Source of the DNA: an uncultured Clostridia bacterium
Lineage (GTDB): Bacteria > Bacillota > Clostridia > Peptostreptococcales > Anaerovoracaceae
Length of the DNA: 41,093 bases
Assembly: GCA_934255545.1 (NCBI GenBank)
Contig: CAKQOE010000020.1
Coordinates: forward strand, 1-41,093
Direction of reading: 5' to 3'
Shown here: one piece after another, positions 8,543 to 17,253 of the stretch
How the letters are laid out: every line of letters starts with the position of its first letter
Numbering within the stretch: position 1 is the stretch's first letter
Made by a program: the position numbers and the translations under genes
The notes under the pieces: model-generated
What the model was told of the DNA's origin: nothing
What the model saw: only the letters and a program-made list of their open reading frames with translations
Databases searched by the model: none

Positions 8543-10093
8543 ATGAAGCATATCAAGATATTTGATACAACATTACGTGACGGCGAGCAGTCTCCTGGCT
8601 GCAGCATGAATCTTAAAGAAAAGATCGAGATGGCAAAGCAGCTCGAAAAGCTGAACATCGATGTTATGGAAGCCGGATTTGCGGCATCATCACCGGGAGA
8701 TTTCAATTCCGTAAAGACTATCGCAGAAACTATGAAAAACTGCACGGTAGCCAGCCTGGCGAGAGCTCTTCCGGGAGATATAGACAAGGCGTACGAGGCT
8801 GTAAAGAACGCCGTTTCACCGAGGATCCATACATTTATAGCTACTTCACCTATACATATGGAGTACAAGCTGCTCATGAAGCCTGAACAGGTGATCGAGA
8901 GCGCTGAAAATATGGTAAAATACGCTAAGAAGTACGTTTCAGACATCGAATTCTCAGCTGAGGACGCGACAAGAAGTGACGTAGAGTTCCTGGCTGAAAT
9001 ATTTGACAAGGTAATAAAAGCAGGCGCAACTACTATCAATATCCCTGATACAGTAGGCTACACTACTCCTGAGGAATACTTCGCATTCCTGACTGCTATC
9101 AGAGAAAAGTGCCCTGCGCTCGATAATGTTGACATATCAGTTCACTGCCACAACGACCTCGGTCTTGCAGTTGCAAACTCGCTCGCAGCAGTAAGAGCAG
9201 GCGCTACTCAGATCGAGTGTACAGTAAACGGTATCGGCGAAAGAGCAGGTAATGCTTCTCTTGAAGAATTCGTAATGGCTCTTAAGACAAGAAGAGATAT
9301 TTATCAGGCTGATACAAGGATCGTTACAACTGAGATCATGAGATCTTCAAAGCTCCTGACTCGTATCACAGGCGTAAAGGTACAGCCTAACAAGGCCATC
9401 GTAGGTGAGAACGCGTTTGCTCATGAAGCAGGAATACACCAGGACGGTGTATTAAAGAACAAGGCTACTTACGAGATCATGACACCGGAATCTATCGGTA
9501 TCACAGAAAAGAGCCTCGTACTCGGAAAGCATTCAGGTAAGGCTGCGCTCAGAGACCGCATCAAGAGCCTCGGCTATGACATCACTGATGAAGAGCTCAA
9601 CGTTGCATTTGCAAAGTTCAAGGATATTGCGGACAAGAAGAAGCAGGTATACGACAGCGATATCGAAGCTATCGTTACAAAGGAAACTACTCAGATCCCT
9701 CGCACATTCCGTCTCGACAGATTCGTTATAAACAGCGGCAACACTATCACGGCTATGGCTACAGTCCGTATGTTCAAGGAGGACGGCACAAAGGTAGAGG
9801 AGGTCGCACAGGGTGACGGCCCTATCGATGCAGCATTCCACGCGATCGAGAGCATCGTAGGAAGAAGGCTCCATTTGGAGGACTACAAGCTGCAGTCTAT
9901 CACTGAGGGCAAGGATGCGCTCGGCGATGCTACTGTAGCGCTCAGCGAGGAAGGCAGAGAAAGAAACGGCAAGCCTGTTATCACTAAGGGCCGCGGTCTC
10001 AGTACAGACGTTATCGAAGCAAGTCTTATTGCGTACATCAACGCTGTAAACAAGCTGATCTACGAGGAAAAGGAACACAGCGCACAGGCATAA
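8543..10093 (+). CDS. leuA: 2-isopropylmalate synthase
   Basis: Condenses acetyl-CoA with 2-oxoisovalerate, the first committed step of leucine synthesis. The 516-residue length fits LeuA. The TIM-barrel domain opens with DTTLRDGEQSPG and has HCHNDLGLA with metal-binding histidines. The C-terminal regulatory domain (from about 390) that senses leucine is complete and ends in a GRGLSTDVIEAS-type motif. The ATG at 8543 was chosen because AGGAGG lies 8 nt before it and the protein then begins MKHIKIFD. A longer in-frame start at 8468 would translate the GC hairpin and part of the terminator and is unlikely. First gene of leuACDB, controlled by the T-box. Confidence 0.96.
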   Translation: MKHIKIFDTTLRDGEQSPGCSMNLKEKIEMAKQLEKLNIDVMEAGFAASSPGDFNSVKTIAETMKNCTVASLARALPGDIDKAYEAVKNAVSPRIHTFIATSPIHMEYKLLMKPEQVIESAENMVKYAKKYVSDIEFSAEDATRSDVEFLAEIFDKVIKAGATTINIPDTVGYTTPEEYFAFLTAIREKCPALDNVDISVHCHNDLGLAVANSLAAVRAGATQIECTVNGIGERAGNASLEEFVMALKTRRDIYQADTRIVTTEIMRSSKLLTRITGVKVQPNKAIVGENAFAHEAGIHQDGVLKNKATYEIMTPESIGITEKSLVLGKHSGKAALRDRIKSLGYDITDEELNVAFAKFKDIADKKKQVYDSDIEAIVTKETTQIPRTFRLDRFVINSGNTITAMATVRMFKEDGTKVEEVAQGDGPIDAAFHAIESIVGRRLHLEDYKLQSITEGKDALGDATVALSEEGRERNGKPVITKGRGLSTDVIEASLIAYINAVNKLIYEEKEHSAQA

Positions 10094-10127
10094 ATAATAG
10101 ATCCACTCGGCGCTGCCGCGCATTTTG

Positions 10128-10142
10128 CAGCGCCCGGCGCTG
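10128..10142 (+). repeat. CCG-triloop hairpin between leuA and leuC
   Basis: CAGCGC-CCG-GCGCTG, 6-bp arms. A competing longer stem pairs GGCGCTGC upstream with GCAGCGCC across a 10-nt loop. No T-run follows. Confidence 0.7.
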
Positions 10143-10201
10143 AGTATGAAATATATGGGGCAATATAAAGAAGTAAACATCAGAAAGGAAGAACTGAAAT
10201 T

Positions 10202-11476
10202 ATGGGAATGACCATGACACAGAAGATTCTGGCTGCGCACGCAGGCCTGGAATCCGTAAAGGCAGGCCAGTTTATCGAGGCTAAGCTCGACGCTGTTCTC
10301 GCAAATGACATCACAGGCCCGGTCGCTATAAAGCAGCTGCCGGCAATGGGCGCAGAGGAAGTATTTGACAAGGACAGAGTTTATCTGATCCCTGACCACT
10401 TTACACCTAACAAGGATATAAAGGCAGCTGAGCAGTGCAAGATCGTAAGAGAATTTGCAAGAGCTCAGGAGCTTTCAAACTATTTTGAGGTAGGCCGCGT
10501 AGGTATAGAGCATGCGCTGCTGCCTGAACAGGGTCTTGTAACAGCAGGCGACGTCGTTATAGGTGCTGACTCTCACACATGTACATACGGCGCACTCGGC
10601 GCTTTCTCTACAGGCATGGGCTCTACAGATATCGCTGCCGGCATGGCAAGAGGATATTCATGGTTCAAGGTGCCTGCAGCTATAAAGTTCGAGCTCGTAG
10701 GCGAGCCTCAGGGCTGGGTAAGCGGCAAGGACGTTATCCTGCACATCATCGGTATGATCGGCGTTGAAGGCGCTCGTTACAAGTCTATGGAATTCACAGG
10801 CGAAGGCGTAAAGTACCTCGGTATGGACGCGCGTCTTACTATCTGCAACATGGCTATCGAGGCAGGCGCAAAGAACGGTATATTCCCTGTTGACGATATC
10901 ACGCTCGCATACCTCAAGGGCAGATCAAAGCACGAGCCGAGAATATTTGCTGCTGATCCTGACGCAGAATACGAACAGACTATCACTATCGACCTGTCTC
11001 AGCTCAAGCCGACAGTAGCGTTCCCACACCTGCCTGAAAACACAAAGACTATCGACAATGTAGGCGATGTTGTTATCGACCAGGTAGTTATCGGTTCATG
11101 CACAAACGGAAATATCTCAGATATGGAAGTTGCGGCAAAGATCCTCAAGGGACGCAAGGTTGCAGAAAATGTAAGATGCATCATCTTCCCGGGAACTCAG
11201 AACGTCTACAAGACATGTATCCAGAACGGATGGGCTGAGATATTTATCGATGCGGGCGCTGTTCTGTCAACTCCGACATGCGGTCCTTGCCTCGGCGGAC
11301 ATATGGGCATCCTCGCAGCGGGTGAAAGAGCGGTAGCTACGACTAACCGTAACTTTGTAGGACGTATGGGTCACGTGGACTCAGAAGTTTACCTCGCAAG
11401 CCCTGCAGTAGCGGCTGCTTCTGCGGTAGCAGGCAGGATAGCTGATCCTGAGGAGATAGCAGGTAAGGCTGAATAA
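10202..11476 (+). CDS. leuC: 3-isopropylmalate dehydratase, large subunit
   Basis: The large subunit of isopropylmalate isomerase, which with LeuD converts 2- to 3-isopropylmalate through a [4Fe-4S] cluster. The 424 residues match the shorter bacterial/archaeal LeuC type rather than the ~470-residue enterobacterial form. Cluster cysteines are visible in GSCTNG and in TPTCGPCLGG; GADSHTCTYGALGAF is the usual aconitase-family substrate loop. The start follows AAAGGAAG at good distance. It is the second gene of the operon, 108 bp after leuA and 147 bp before leuD, its partner subunit. Confidence 0.96.
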   Translation: MGMTMTQKILAAHAGLESVKAGQFIEAKLDAVLANDITGPVAIKQLPAMGAEEVFDKDRVYLIPDHFTPNKDIKAAEQCKIVREFARAQELSNYFEVGRVGIEHALLPEQGLVTAGDVVIGADSHTCTYGALGAFSTGMGSTDIAAGMARGYSWFKVPAAIKFELVGEPQGWVSGKDVILHIIGMIGVEGARYKSMEFTGEGVKYLGMDARLTICNMAIEAGAKNGIFPVDDITLAYLKGRSKHEPRIFAADPDAEYEQTITIDLSQLKPTVAFPHLPENTKTIDNVGDVVIDQVVIGSCTNGNISDMEVAAKILKGRKVAENVRCIIFPGTQNVYKTCIQNGWAEIFIDAGAVLSTPTCGPCLGGHMGILAAGERAVATTNRNFVGRMGHVDSEVYLASPAVAAASAVAGRIADPEEIAGKAE

Positions 11477-11496
11477 TCGATAATAAGGGCAAAAAA

Positions 11497-11582
11497 TGCG
11501 GCGGAGCCGCATCCGGACGCGCGCCGGGCGCGCGCAAACTGCCGCTTTGCGGCAGCTGCATAAAGCGGCGGCGAGCCGCCGC
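11497..11582 (+). repeat. Four successive GC hairpins between leuC and leuD
   Basis: TGCGGC-GGA-GCCGCA (11497-11511); CGCGCGC-CGG-GCGCGCG (11518-11534, the reverse complement of the 8477 element); CTGCCGC-TTT-GCGGCAG (11539-11555); GCGGCGG-CGAG-CCGCCGC (11565-11582). Together they fill most of the 147-bp gap. No T-run follows any of them. Confidence 0.8.
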
Positions 11583-11623
11583 GCATTACACTGATATAAG
11601 TTCGTACGGAAGGAGAAAAACCT

Positions 11624-12112
11624 ATGGGTTTTGCATATAAATACGGGGACAACGTTGATACGGACGTTATCATCCCTGCAAGATATCTTAATACTTCAGA
11701 GCCTGCAGAGCTTGCAAAGCACTGCATGGAAGACATCGACGCTCAGTTTGCGGGCAAGGTAGTTGAAGGTGATTTTATCGTTGCGGATAAGAATTTCGGC
11801 TGCGGTTCTTCACGTGAGCACGCTCCTATCGCTATAAAGGCGTCAGGCGTAAAGTGCGTTATCGCTGCTTCATTTGCGAGGATCTTTTTCAGAAACTGCA
11901 TAAATATCGGTCTGCCTATCATGGAGTGTCCTGAGGCGGCTGCAAAGATCAGCTCAGGAGATGATATCGATGTTGATTTCAACACAGGCGTTATAACAAA
12001 CAACACAAAGGGCGAGACATACCAGTCTGAGCCGCTGCCTGAGTTCCTGCAGAATCTTATCGCGCAGGAAGGTCTTGTAAATTACACAAAGAGCAAGCTT
12101 CAGAATAAATAA
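11624..12112 (+). CDS. leuD: 3-isopropylmalate dehydratase, small subunit
   Basis: The swivel-domain subunit that pairs with LeuC. Its 162 residues match the short LeuD type that accompanies short LeuC. Motifs DTDVIIPARYL near the start and FGCGSSREHAP (substrate-binding loop) are intact. AAGGAGAAAAACCT precedes the ATG. It lies in the same operon, with 87 bp to leuB. Confidence 0.96.
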   Translation: MGFAYKYGDNVDTDVIIPARYLNTSEPAELAKHCMEDIDAQFAGKVVEGDFIVADKNFGCGSSREHAPIAIKASGVKCVIAASFARIFFRNCINIGLPIMECPEAAAKISSGDDIDVDFNTGVITNNTKGETYQSEPLPEFLQNLIAQEGLVNYTKSKLQNK

Positions 12113-12127
12113 AATAAAACGCAAGTC

Positions 12128-12144
12128 GGGCGGTCCGGCCGCCC
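12128..12144 (+). repeat. CCG-triloop hairpin between leuD and leuB
   Basis: GGGCGGT-CCG-GCCGCCC, 7-bp arms with one T-G wobble next to the loop. Confidence 0.7.
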
Positions 12145-12199
12145 CGGCTGTCTGAAATGATTGATAAGGTCAATAATGACCGGTTGGAGGAATATTAAA

Positions 12200-13273
12200 A
12201 TGGAATTTAATATCGCAGTTATAAAAGGTGACGGAATCGGTCCTGACGTTGTAGATCAGGCTATGCTTGCCCTCGATAAGGTAGGCGAGGTATACGGTCA
12301 CAAGTTCAACTATACAGAAGTACTCGCAGGTGGATGCGCTATCGATGAATACGGTATTCCGCTGCCGCAGAGCACTATAGACGTATGCAAGGCAAGCGAC
12401 GCTGTCCTTCTCGGCGCTGTAGGCGGTCCTAAGTGGGACGAGCAGCCAAGCAGCAACCGTCCTGAAAGAGCGCTCCTCGGCCTCAGAAAGGAACTCGGAC
12501 TTTTCGCAAACATCCGTCCTGCAATGATGTTTGACGAGCTGGCAGATGCAAGTCCGCTCAAGCCTGAGATAATCGCCGGCGGTTTCGACATGGTAGTATG
12601 CAGAGAACTCATCGGTGGCATCTACTTCGGCGAAAGAGGCACAAAGGAAACTGAAATGGGCCCTGCAGCTTACGATGTAGAGCAGTACTCTGAGGGCGAA
12701 GTAAAGAGGATCGCTGAGATGGCGTTCGACATGGCCATGAAGAGAAACAAGAAGGTAACAAGTATCGACAAGGCTAACGTTCTCGACAGCTCAAGACTCT
12801 GGAGAAGAGTTGTTACTGAGGTAGCAAAGAACTATCCTGAAGTTGAACTGAATCACTTCTATGTAGACAACGCTGCTATGCAGATCGTAAGAAACCCTAA
12901 GCAGTTCGACGTTATCCTGACAAGTAATATCTTCGGCGACATCCTGTCTGACGAAGCAAGCCAGGTAACAGGATCTATCGGTATGCTCCCTTCTGCTTCA
13001 CTCGCTGAGGGCAGCTTCGGTATGTACGAGCCGATCCACGGAAGCGCTCCTGACATCGCAGGCCGGGACATCGCAAATCCTATGGCTACTATCCTTTCTG
13101 CCGCAATGATGCTCAGATACACCTTCAACCTCGGCAAGGAAGCTGACGCTATAGAAAATGCAGTGAAGAAGGTGCTCGCTGACGGCGTGCGCACAGGCGA
13201 TATCGCAAAGCCGGGTGAAAAGGTTTACGGAACAAAGGAAACAGGAAAGCTCATAGCAGACGCTATAAAGTAG
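12200..13273 (+). CDS. leuB: 3-isopropylmalate dehydrogenase
   Basis: Oxidises and decarboxylates 3-isopropylmalate with NAD to 2-ketoisocaproate, the last operon-specific step to leucine. The protein has 357 residues. IKGDGIGPDVV, RELIGGIYFGERG and GSAPDIAGRDIANP are the usual isocitrate/isopropylmalate dehydrogenase motifs. The ATG at 12200 has TTGGAGGAATATTAAA just before it; an upstream in-frame ATG at 12161 lacks such a site. Last gene of leuACDB. Confidence 0.96.
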   Translation: MEFNIAVIKGDGIGPDVVDQAMLALDKVGEVYGHKFNYTEVLAGGCAIDEYGIPLPQSTIDVCKASDAVLLGAVGGPKWDEQPSSNRPERALLGLRKELGLFANIRPAMMFDELADASPLKPEIIAGGFDMVVCRELIGGIYFGERGTKETEMGPAAYDVEQYSEGEVKRIAEMAFDMAMKRNKKVTSIDKANVLDSSRLWRRVVTEVAKNYPEVELNHFYVDNAAMQIVRNPKQFDVILTSNIFGDILSDEASQVTGSIGMLPSASLAEGSFGMYEPIHGSAPDIAGRDIANPMATILSAAMMLRYTFNLGKEADAIENAVKKVLADGVRTGDIAKPGEKVYGTKETGKLIADAIK

Positions 13274-13305
13274 GAATGAATATTTAAAAAATACCTGACA
13301 GAGAG

Positions 13306-13321
13306 CGCGCGTCACCGCGCG
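13306..13321 (-). repeat. GNRA-class hairpin after leuB
   Basis: CGCGCG-TCAC-CGCGCG on the plus strand, so the GTGA loop reads on the minus strand. It is enclosed by a second stem, TACCTG/CAGGTA. It sits between the convergent leuB and nnrD genes. Confidence 0.65.
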
Positions 13322-13376
13322 GGCAGACAGTGCAGGTATATATAGGGAATTGGATATAGTATCTTGTCGGATACAG

Positions 13377-13427
13377 GAAGGTCCGGAACAGAGACTTATA
13401 AACGTTGTGTCTCCGTTCCGGACCTTC
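13377..13427. terminator. Long hairpin between convergent leuB and nnrD
   Basis: GAAGGTCCGGAAC (13377-13389) pairs with GTTCCGGACCTTC (13415-13427), with further pairing (GAGAC/GTCTC) inside. The T-run is weak on both sides, so termination is inferred from position and stem strength. Confidence 0.6.
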
Positions 13428-13507
13428 TTCGTTATAGAAACAGATATCAGGGCAGGGCCGCTGAAAAATACATATGAACCATTTTTGATCGATGCAGCGC
13501 TCGCCGG

Positions 13508-14479
13508 TCATCTGTCGTGCTCGCGCATCATGATACCCAGATCTTTAAATATATCGTGCGGCAGCATGCATGTCTGGCTGCGGCGCGCCGAGCAGCGTTC
13601 AGCAGCGCGCCCGTGGAGCCATACGCCGCATATGGCGGCGTCTTCAGCGCTTAGGCCCTGTGCAGCAAGCGAGCCGATCATACCGGCAAGTATGTCGCCG
13701 CTGCCTCCGCGGGCGAGGCCTGAATTGCCGGATGTGTTTCTGTAGATGCGGCCCTCAGGAGTCGCTATGATAGTGCGGTGCTCTTTAAGAACTACTACGC
13801 AGTTGTTTTTTATGGCGTAGAGTACGGCTATTTCTGCCGGAGAGTCTTTTATCTGTTTTATCGCGCAGCCGCAGAGACGGGCGAGCTCTCCGGGGTGCGG
13901 TGTTATGATCAGGCTGCCGCCGGAGGCCGCGCGCGGCAGGTACGTGAGACCCTGACCGGAATATTTCCGGACTTCCGTGTCGCTTTCAGGCTTACGCGCA
14001 AGGGCGTTCAGCGCGTCAGCATCTAGGACGGCAGTTACAGCTGTATCGTTGACGAGAGCCTTTGTCAAGGCAGCCGTATCGTCTGTATTTCCCATTCCCG
14101 GGCCGATGACGAGCGCAGAGTAGCCGTTTTTAAGCTCTGAGCGGAGCTTTAAGGCCTCTGATCCGTCTATGCCGCCGAACCATTCGTCTTTTTCGTTTAA
14201 AGCGTCAGACTGGCTGCAGGACAGCAGTATGGCTTCGGGCATACGCGGCTGCACAGATGCAAATACAGGCTCTACAGTTGCAAGAGTTACTATGCCGCAG
14301 CCGCTGCGCAGCGCCCCTTCCGTGCAGAGCGCTGCCGCTCCCCGGAAGCGTGAGCTTCCGGCTACGCATAAGACCTTTCCGTATGTACCTTTATGGCTGT
14401 CCTGTACGCGTTTTGGAACGCGCTCCCATACCATGTTTTCGGTTATTTCTTTTATTCTGAGTCTGATGCGCTCGCCCAT
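13508..14479 (-). CDS. nnrD: ADP-dependent (S)-NAD(P)H-hydrate dehydratase
   Basis: Repairs hydrated NAD(P)H using ADP. The 323-residue protein corresponds to the C-terminal (carbohydrate-kinase-like) half of fused YjeF proteins; the epimerase half is absent. Motifs seen include GPGMGNTDDT, DADALN, ITPHPGELARL and NSGLARGGSGDILAG (catalytic Asp region). I chose the second ATG (14479): AGGAGG is 8 nt before it but only 2 nt before the first ATG at 14485. The gene is alone on the minus strand and converges on the leu operon. A GTGA hairpin with 8-bp arms (14342-14361) lies inside the coding sequence but encodes a normal-length family loop. Confidence 0.92.
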   Translation of the reverse strand: MGERIRLRIKEITENMVWERVPKRVQDSHKGTYGKVLCVAGSSRFRGAAALCTEGALRSGCGIVTLATVEPVFASVQPRMPEAILLSCSQSDALNEKDEWFGGIDGSEALKLRSELKNGYSALVIGPGMGNTDDTAALTKALVNDTAVTAVLDADALNALARKPESDTEVRKYSGQGLTYLPRAASGGSLIITPHPGELARLCGCAIKQIKDSPAEIAVLYAIKNNCVVVLKEHRTIIATPEGRIYRNTSGNSGLARGGSGDILAGMIGSLAAQGLSAEDAAICGVWLHGRAAERCSARRSQTCMLPHDIFKDLGIMMREHDR

Positions 14480-14697
14480 TGACATTTCCTCCTGATATTT
14501 ATTCGTTAATATATTTTATCAGCGCAGCCCGGTGACTTCAAGGTCGTGTTTTAAGACATCGTGATGCTGACGCCGGCGTCAGAAAAGGTATTGATAATCA
14601 ATGAATTTGTAATCATATTCAATATTTTGACATTACAATAACAATGTATACAAAATATAAGTATGTAAATAATTATGTTTGATTGAAACAAAATAGT

Positions 14698-14726
14698 TTG
14701 GATAAATCCTGCCGATGTGTTAAAAT
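14698..14726 (+). promoter_or_regulatory. Sigma-A promoter upstream of thl
   Basis: TTGGAT (14698-14703), 17-bp spacer, TAAAAT (14721-14726). A second candidate nearer the gene is an extended -10, TGATATAAT, at 14919-14927. The 483-bp gap between nnrD and thl also has an AT inverted repeat (TTAAAA...TTTTAA, about 14861-14880) and one DnaA-box-like word (14885-14893); no gene is seen. Confidence 0.6.
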
Positions 14727-14962
14727 GAATGTGTAAGAGGGATCTGCAATAACAGGTACTGTCCGTTTGCAGGCGCCGGCAGGCTTTGCTGAGGCGTCGG
14801 GCAAATTTTGAGTGCGGCATTAAAGCTGTCGGTCCGGCTGCGCAGGGGTGCAGTCAAGATCGTTAAAATATTATCGTTTTAATATTATACACAGTGCCAG
14901 GAAACAGATCATGTGGAATGATATAATTTATTCAGAATTATAAAACAAGGAGGCAACTGTTT

Positions 14963-16144
14963 ATGAAGGATGTAGTAATCGTAAGCGCAGTAAGAACACC
15001 GATCGGACGTTTTGGTAAATCTTTAAACAATGTTACTGCTGTAAAGCTCGGCGAGATAGCTATAAAAGAAGCTGTATCACGCGCAGGCATAGACCCTGCA
15101 AGCATCGATGAAGTCATCTACGGATGCGTTCTGCAGGCAGGCCAGGGTCAGGGCGTTGCAAGACTTGCAGCTATGGGAGCAGGCATACCTAAGGAAGTTC
15201 CTGCTATGACTATCAATAAGCTCTGCGGATCAGGTCTGAGAACTATCAGCATGGCTGCTCAGATAATAAAAGCAGGCGACGCTGACATCATAGTTGCCGG
15301 AGGTACAGAAAGCATGACTATGGCTCCTTACCTCGTTCCTAAGGCAAGATGGGGCGCTCGTATGGGCAACGTCCAGATGGAAGACGATATGCTCAGAGAC
15401 GGCCTTACAGATACATTCAGCGGACTCCATATGGGTATCACAGCTGAGAACGTTGCTGAACAGTGGGGCATCACAAGAGAAGCTCAGGATGATTTCTCAT
15501 TCCAGTCACAGCAGAAGTGCGAAGCAGCTATAAAGGCAGGCAAGTTCAAGGATGAGATAGTTCCTGTAGAGGTTCCTCAGTGGGATGGAAGCACTGTTGT
15601 ATTTGATACGGATGAACATCCTATCCCGGGCATAGCAAGAGAAGCGTTTGACGGTGCAAAGCCGGCTTTCAAGAAGGACGGTACTGTTACAGCTCTTAAC
15701 GCTTCAGGCATAAACGACGGCGCTGCAGCTGTAGTAGTAATGTCAGCAGAAAAGGCAGCTGAGCTCGGCATAAAGCCTCTCGCAAAGATCGTTTCTTACG
15801 CTTCAGCAGGCGTTGATCCTTCTATCATGGGTATAGGTCCTGTTCCGGCTACTAAGAAGGCTCTTGAAAAGGCAGGCATCACGCTTGACGATATCGACCT
15901 GATCGAAGCAAACGAAGCTTTCGCTGCTCAGTCTGTAGCTGTAGGAAATGACCTCGGCTTTGACCCTGAAAAGCTGAACGTAAACGGCGGCGCTATCGCT
16001 TTAGGTCATCCTATCGGAGCATCAGGCTGCAGGATACTCGTTTCTCTGCTGTATGAGATGGAAAGACGTGATTCAAAGTACGGTCTCGCTACTCTCTGCA
16101 TAGGCGGAGGCATGGGTACTGCCATGGTAGTTGAAAGAGTTTAA
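14963..16144 (+). CDS. thl: Acetyl-CoA C-acetyltransferase (thiolase)
   Basis: Condenses two acetyl-CoA to acetoacetyl-CoA, the entry to the clostridial butyrate route, or runs in reverse. The 393-residue protein carries the full catalytic set: Cys88 in NKLCGSG, His349 in GHPIGASG and Cys379 in CIGGGMG. AAGGAGG precedes the ATG. It is monocistronic by layout: long regulatory gap before it and a terminator after it. The other butyrate genes (hbd, crt, bcd) are not in the window. The atoB/phaA names are also used for this family. Confidence 0.95.
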   Translation: MKDVVIVSAVRTPIGRFGKSLNNVTAVKLGEIAIKEAVSRAGIDPASIDEVIYGCVLQAGQGQGVARLAAMGAGIPKEVPAMTINKLCGSGLRTISMAAQIIKAGDADIIVAGGTESMTMAPYLVPKARWGARMGNVQMEDDMLRDGLTDTFSGLHMGITAENVAEQWGITREAQDDFSFQSQQKCEAAIKAGKFKDEIVPVEVPQWDGSTVVFDTDEHPIPGIAREAFDGAKPAFKKDGTVTALNASGINDGAAAVVVMSAEKAAELGIKPLAKIVSYASAGVDPSIMGIGPVPATKKALEKAGITLDDIDLIEANEAFAAQSVAVGNDLGFDPEKLNVNGGAIALGHPIGASGCRILVSLLYEMERRDSKYGLATLCIGGGMGTAMVVERV

Positions 16145-16193
16145 ACTTGATAATTAACTGCTTTTTAAACAGAAAACAGAATAAATAACGGTG

Positions 16194-16226
16194 AAAGCCG
16201 CCCGCTTTGAAAGCGAGCGGCTTTTG
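16194..16226 (+). terminator. Terminator of thl overlapping the ispE promoter
   Basis: AAGCCGC and CGCTT (16195-16207) pair with AAGCG and GCGGCTT (16211-16223), with single unpaired bases, followed by TTTT. The 3' half of the stem also contains the -35 region and spacer of the next promoter. Confidence 0.75.
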
Positions 16227-16235
16227 CTGTATAAT
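16207..16235 (+). promoter_or_regulatory. Sigma-A promoter of ispE inside the thl terminator
   Basis: TTGAAA (16207-16212), 17-bp spacer, TATAAT (16230-16235). Transcription would start near 16242, giving a leader of about 32 nt to the ATG at 16274. Confidence 0.75.
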
Positions 16236-16273
16236 AGAAGAAATTTATGAAGGATAAAGGCGGAATGGATATT

Positions 16274-17206
16274 ATGAAAAGATCACTTTCCTGTAAGACT
16301 TATGCGAAGATAAATCTGTCGCTTGACGTTACGGGCGTGCGCGATGACGGCTATCACGAGGTAGCGATGGTCATGCAGGGTATAGACCTGTATGATGAGA
16401 TGCGAGTGCGTATATTTCCGGCTGACGAGCATGTGATAACGCTCAAGACGGACAAGTATTTTGTACCGACAGATGCGAGAAATACAGCCTATAAGGCAGC
16501 GCAGCTCATGATAGATGAATGTAGGCTTGAGCCGATGGAAATACGAATAGATATAAAGAAGACTATACCGGTAGCAGCCGGCCTGGCCGGCGGAAGTTCA
16601 AACGCTGCAGGTGTTATAATGGCGCTTAATAACATGCTTGCGCTCGGCATGGATATTCAGAAAATGTGTCAGCTCGGACAGAAGATAGGAGCTGATGTGC
16701 CGTTCAGCATCATGACTATGGCAGCCGCAGAGCCGGAGCTTGGAATAAAGGGAGGCGCGACATGCGCCCTTGCAGAAGGTATAGGCGAAGTCCTTACACC
16801 GCTTGAGCCTGCTGACCTGTGGGTCACGCTGGCAAAACCTCCTATCGCCGTTTCAACGCCTGCTGTCTACAGATGGCTCGATGAAATCGGCGAGTACGAG
16901 CATCCTGATACGGAAAAAGTTATAAACGGAGTAAAAAACAACAGCCTTGAAGCTATATCCGCCGGTATGGGAAATGTCCTGGAATATGTAACACTTGAAC
17001 GATTCCCTCAAGTTATGGAGCTAAAGCAGCAGCTGCGCTCATGCACAGAAAACGCGGCGCCCGGGGCACCGACCATGATGAGCGGAAGCGGTCCGACGAT
17101 GTATTCATTGTTTTACGGCTATGCAGCTGCACATGAAGCAGAGACTTCACTGAGAGGTATCGTGAATAATAAAAAAACTGATATTTTCTGTGTGAAAACT
17201 CTGTAA
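16274..17206 (+). CDS. ispE: 4-diphosphocytidyl-2-C-methyl-D-erythritol kinase
   Basis: A GHMP kinase of the MEP isoprenoid pathway that phosphorylates CDP-methylerythritol. The 310 residues are close to the usual ~290. AKINLSLDVTG with DGYHEV is the N-terminal signature, PVAAGLAGGSSNAAG the ATP-binding loop, and MSGSGPTMY the third GHMP motif. I prefer the ATG at 16274: it is preceded by AAAGGCGG, puts AKINL at residue 11 as in relatives, and fits a promoter whose start of transcription is near 16242. An ATG at 16247 would leave a leader of only about 5 nt. An Ala-Pro-Gly-Ala-Pro stretch (17053-17070) just before the third motif is encoded by an imperfect GC hairpin. Confidence 0.93.
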   Translation: MKRSLSCKTYAKINLSLDVTGVRDDGYHEVAMVMQGIDLYDEMRVRIFPADEHVITLKTDKYFVPTDARNTAYKAAQLMIDECRLEPMEIRIDIKKTIPVAAGLAGGSSNAAGVIMALNNMLALGMDIQKMCQLGQKIGADVPFSIMTMAAAEPELGIKGGATCALAEGIGEVLTPLEPADLWVTLAKPPIAVSTPAVYRWLDEIGEYEHPDTEKVINGVKNNSLEAISAGMGNVLEYVTLERFPQVMELKQQLRSCTENAAPGAPTMMSGSGPTMYSLFYGYAAAHEAETSLRGIVNNKKTDIFCVKTL

Positions 17207-17224
17207 TTTTCTGTACATTGCACC

Positions 17225-17253
17225 TTGTATACATAGTACAATTGAAGTATAAT
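17225..17253 (+). promoter_or_regulatory. gntR promoter with FadR/FCD-type operator
   Basis: TTGTAT (17225-17230), 17-bp spacer, TATAAT (17248-17253). The -35 is part of TTGTATACAT, which fits the tnGTnnnACna operator type of GntR/FCD regulators, and TTGTA...TACAA (17225-17241) is a wider dyad. Autoregulation of the next gene is the simplest reading. The remaining leader to 17439 is structured and GC-rich with no gene. Confidence 0.6.

Noticed and set aside
14885..14893. TTATACACA, a perfect DnaA-box word
   Set aside because: A single isolated copy in an AT-rich gap; no cluster and no origin genes nearby.
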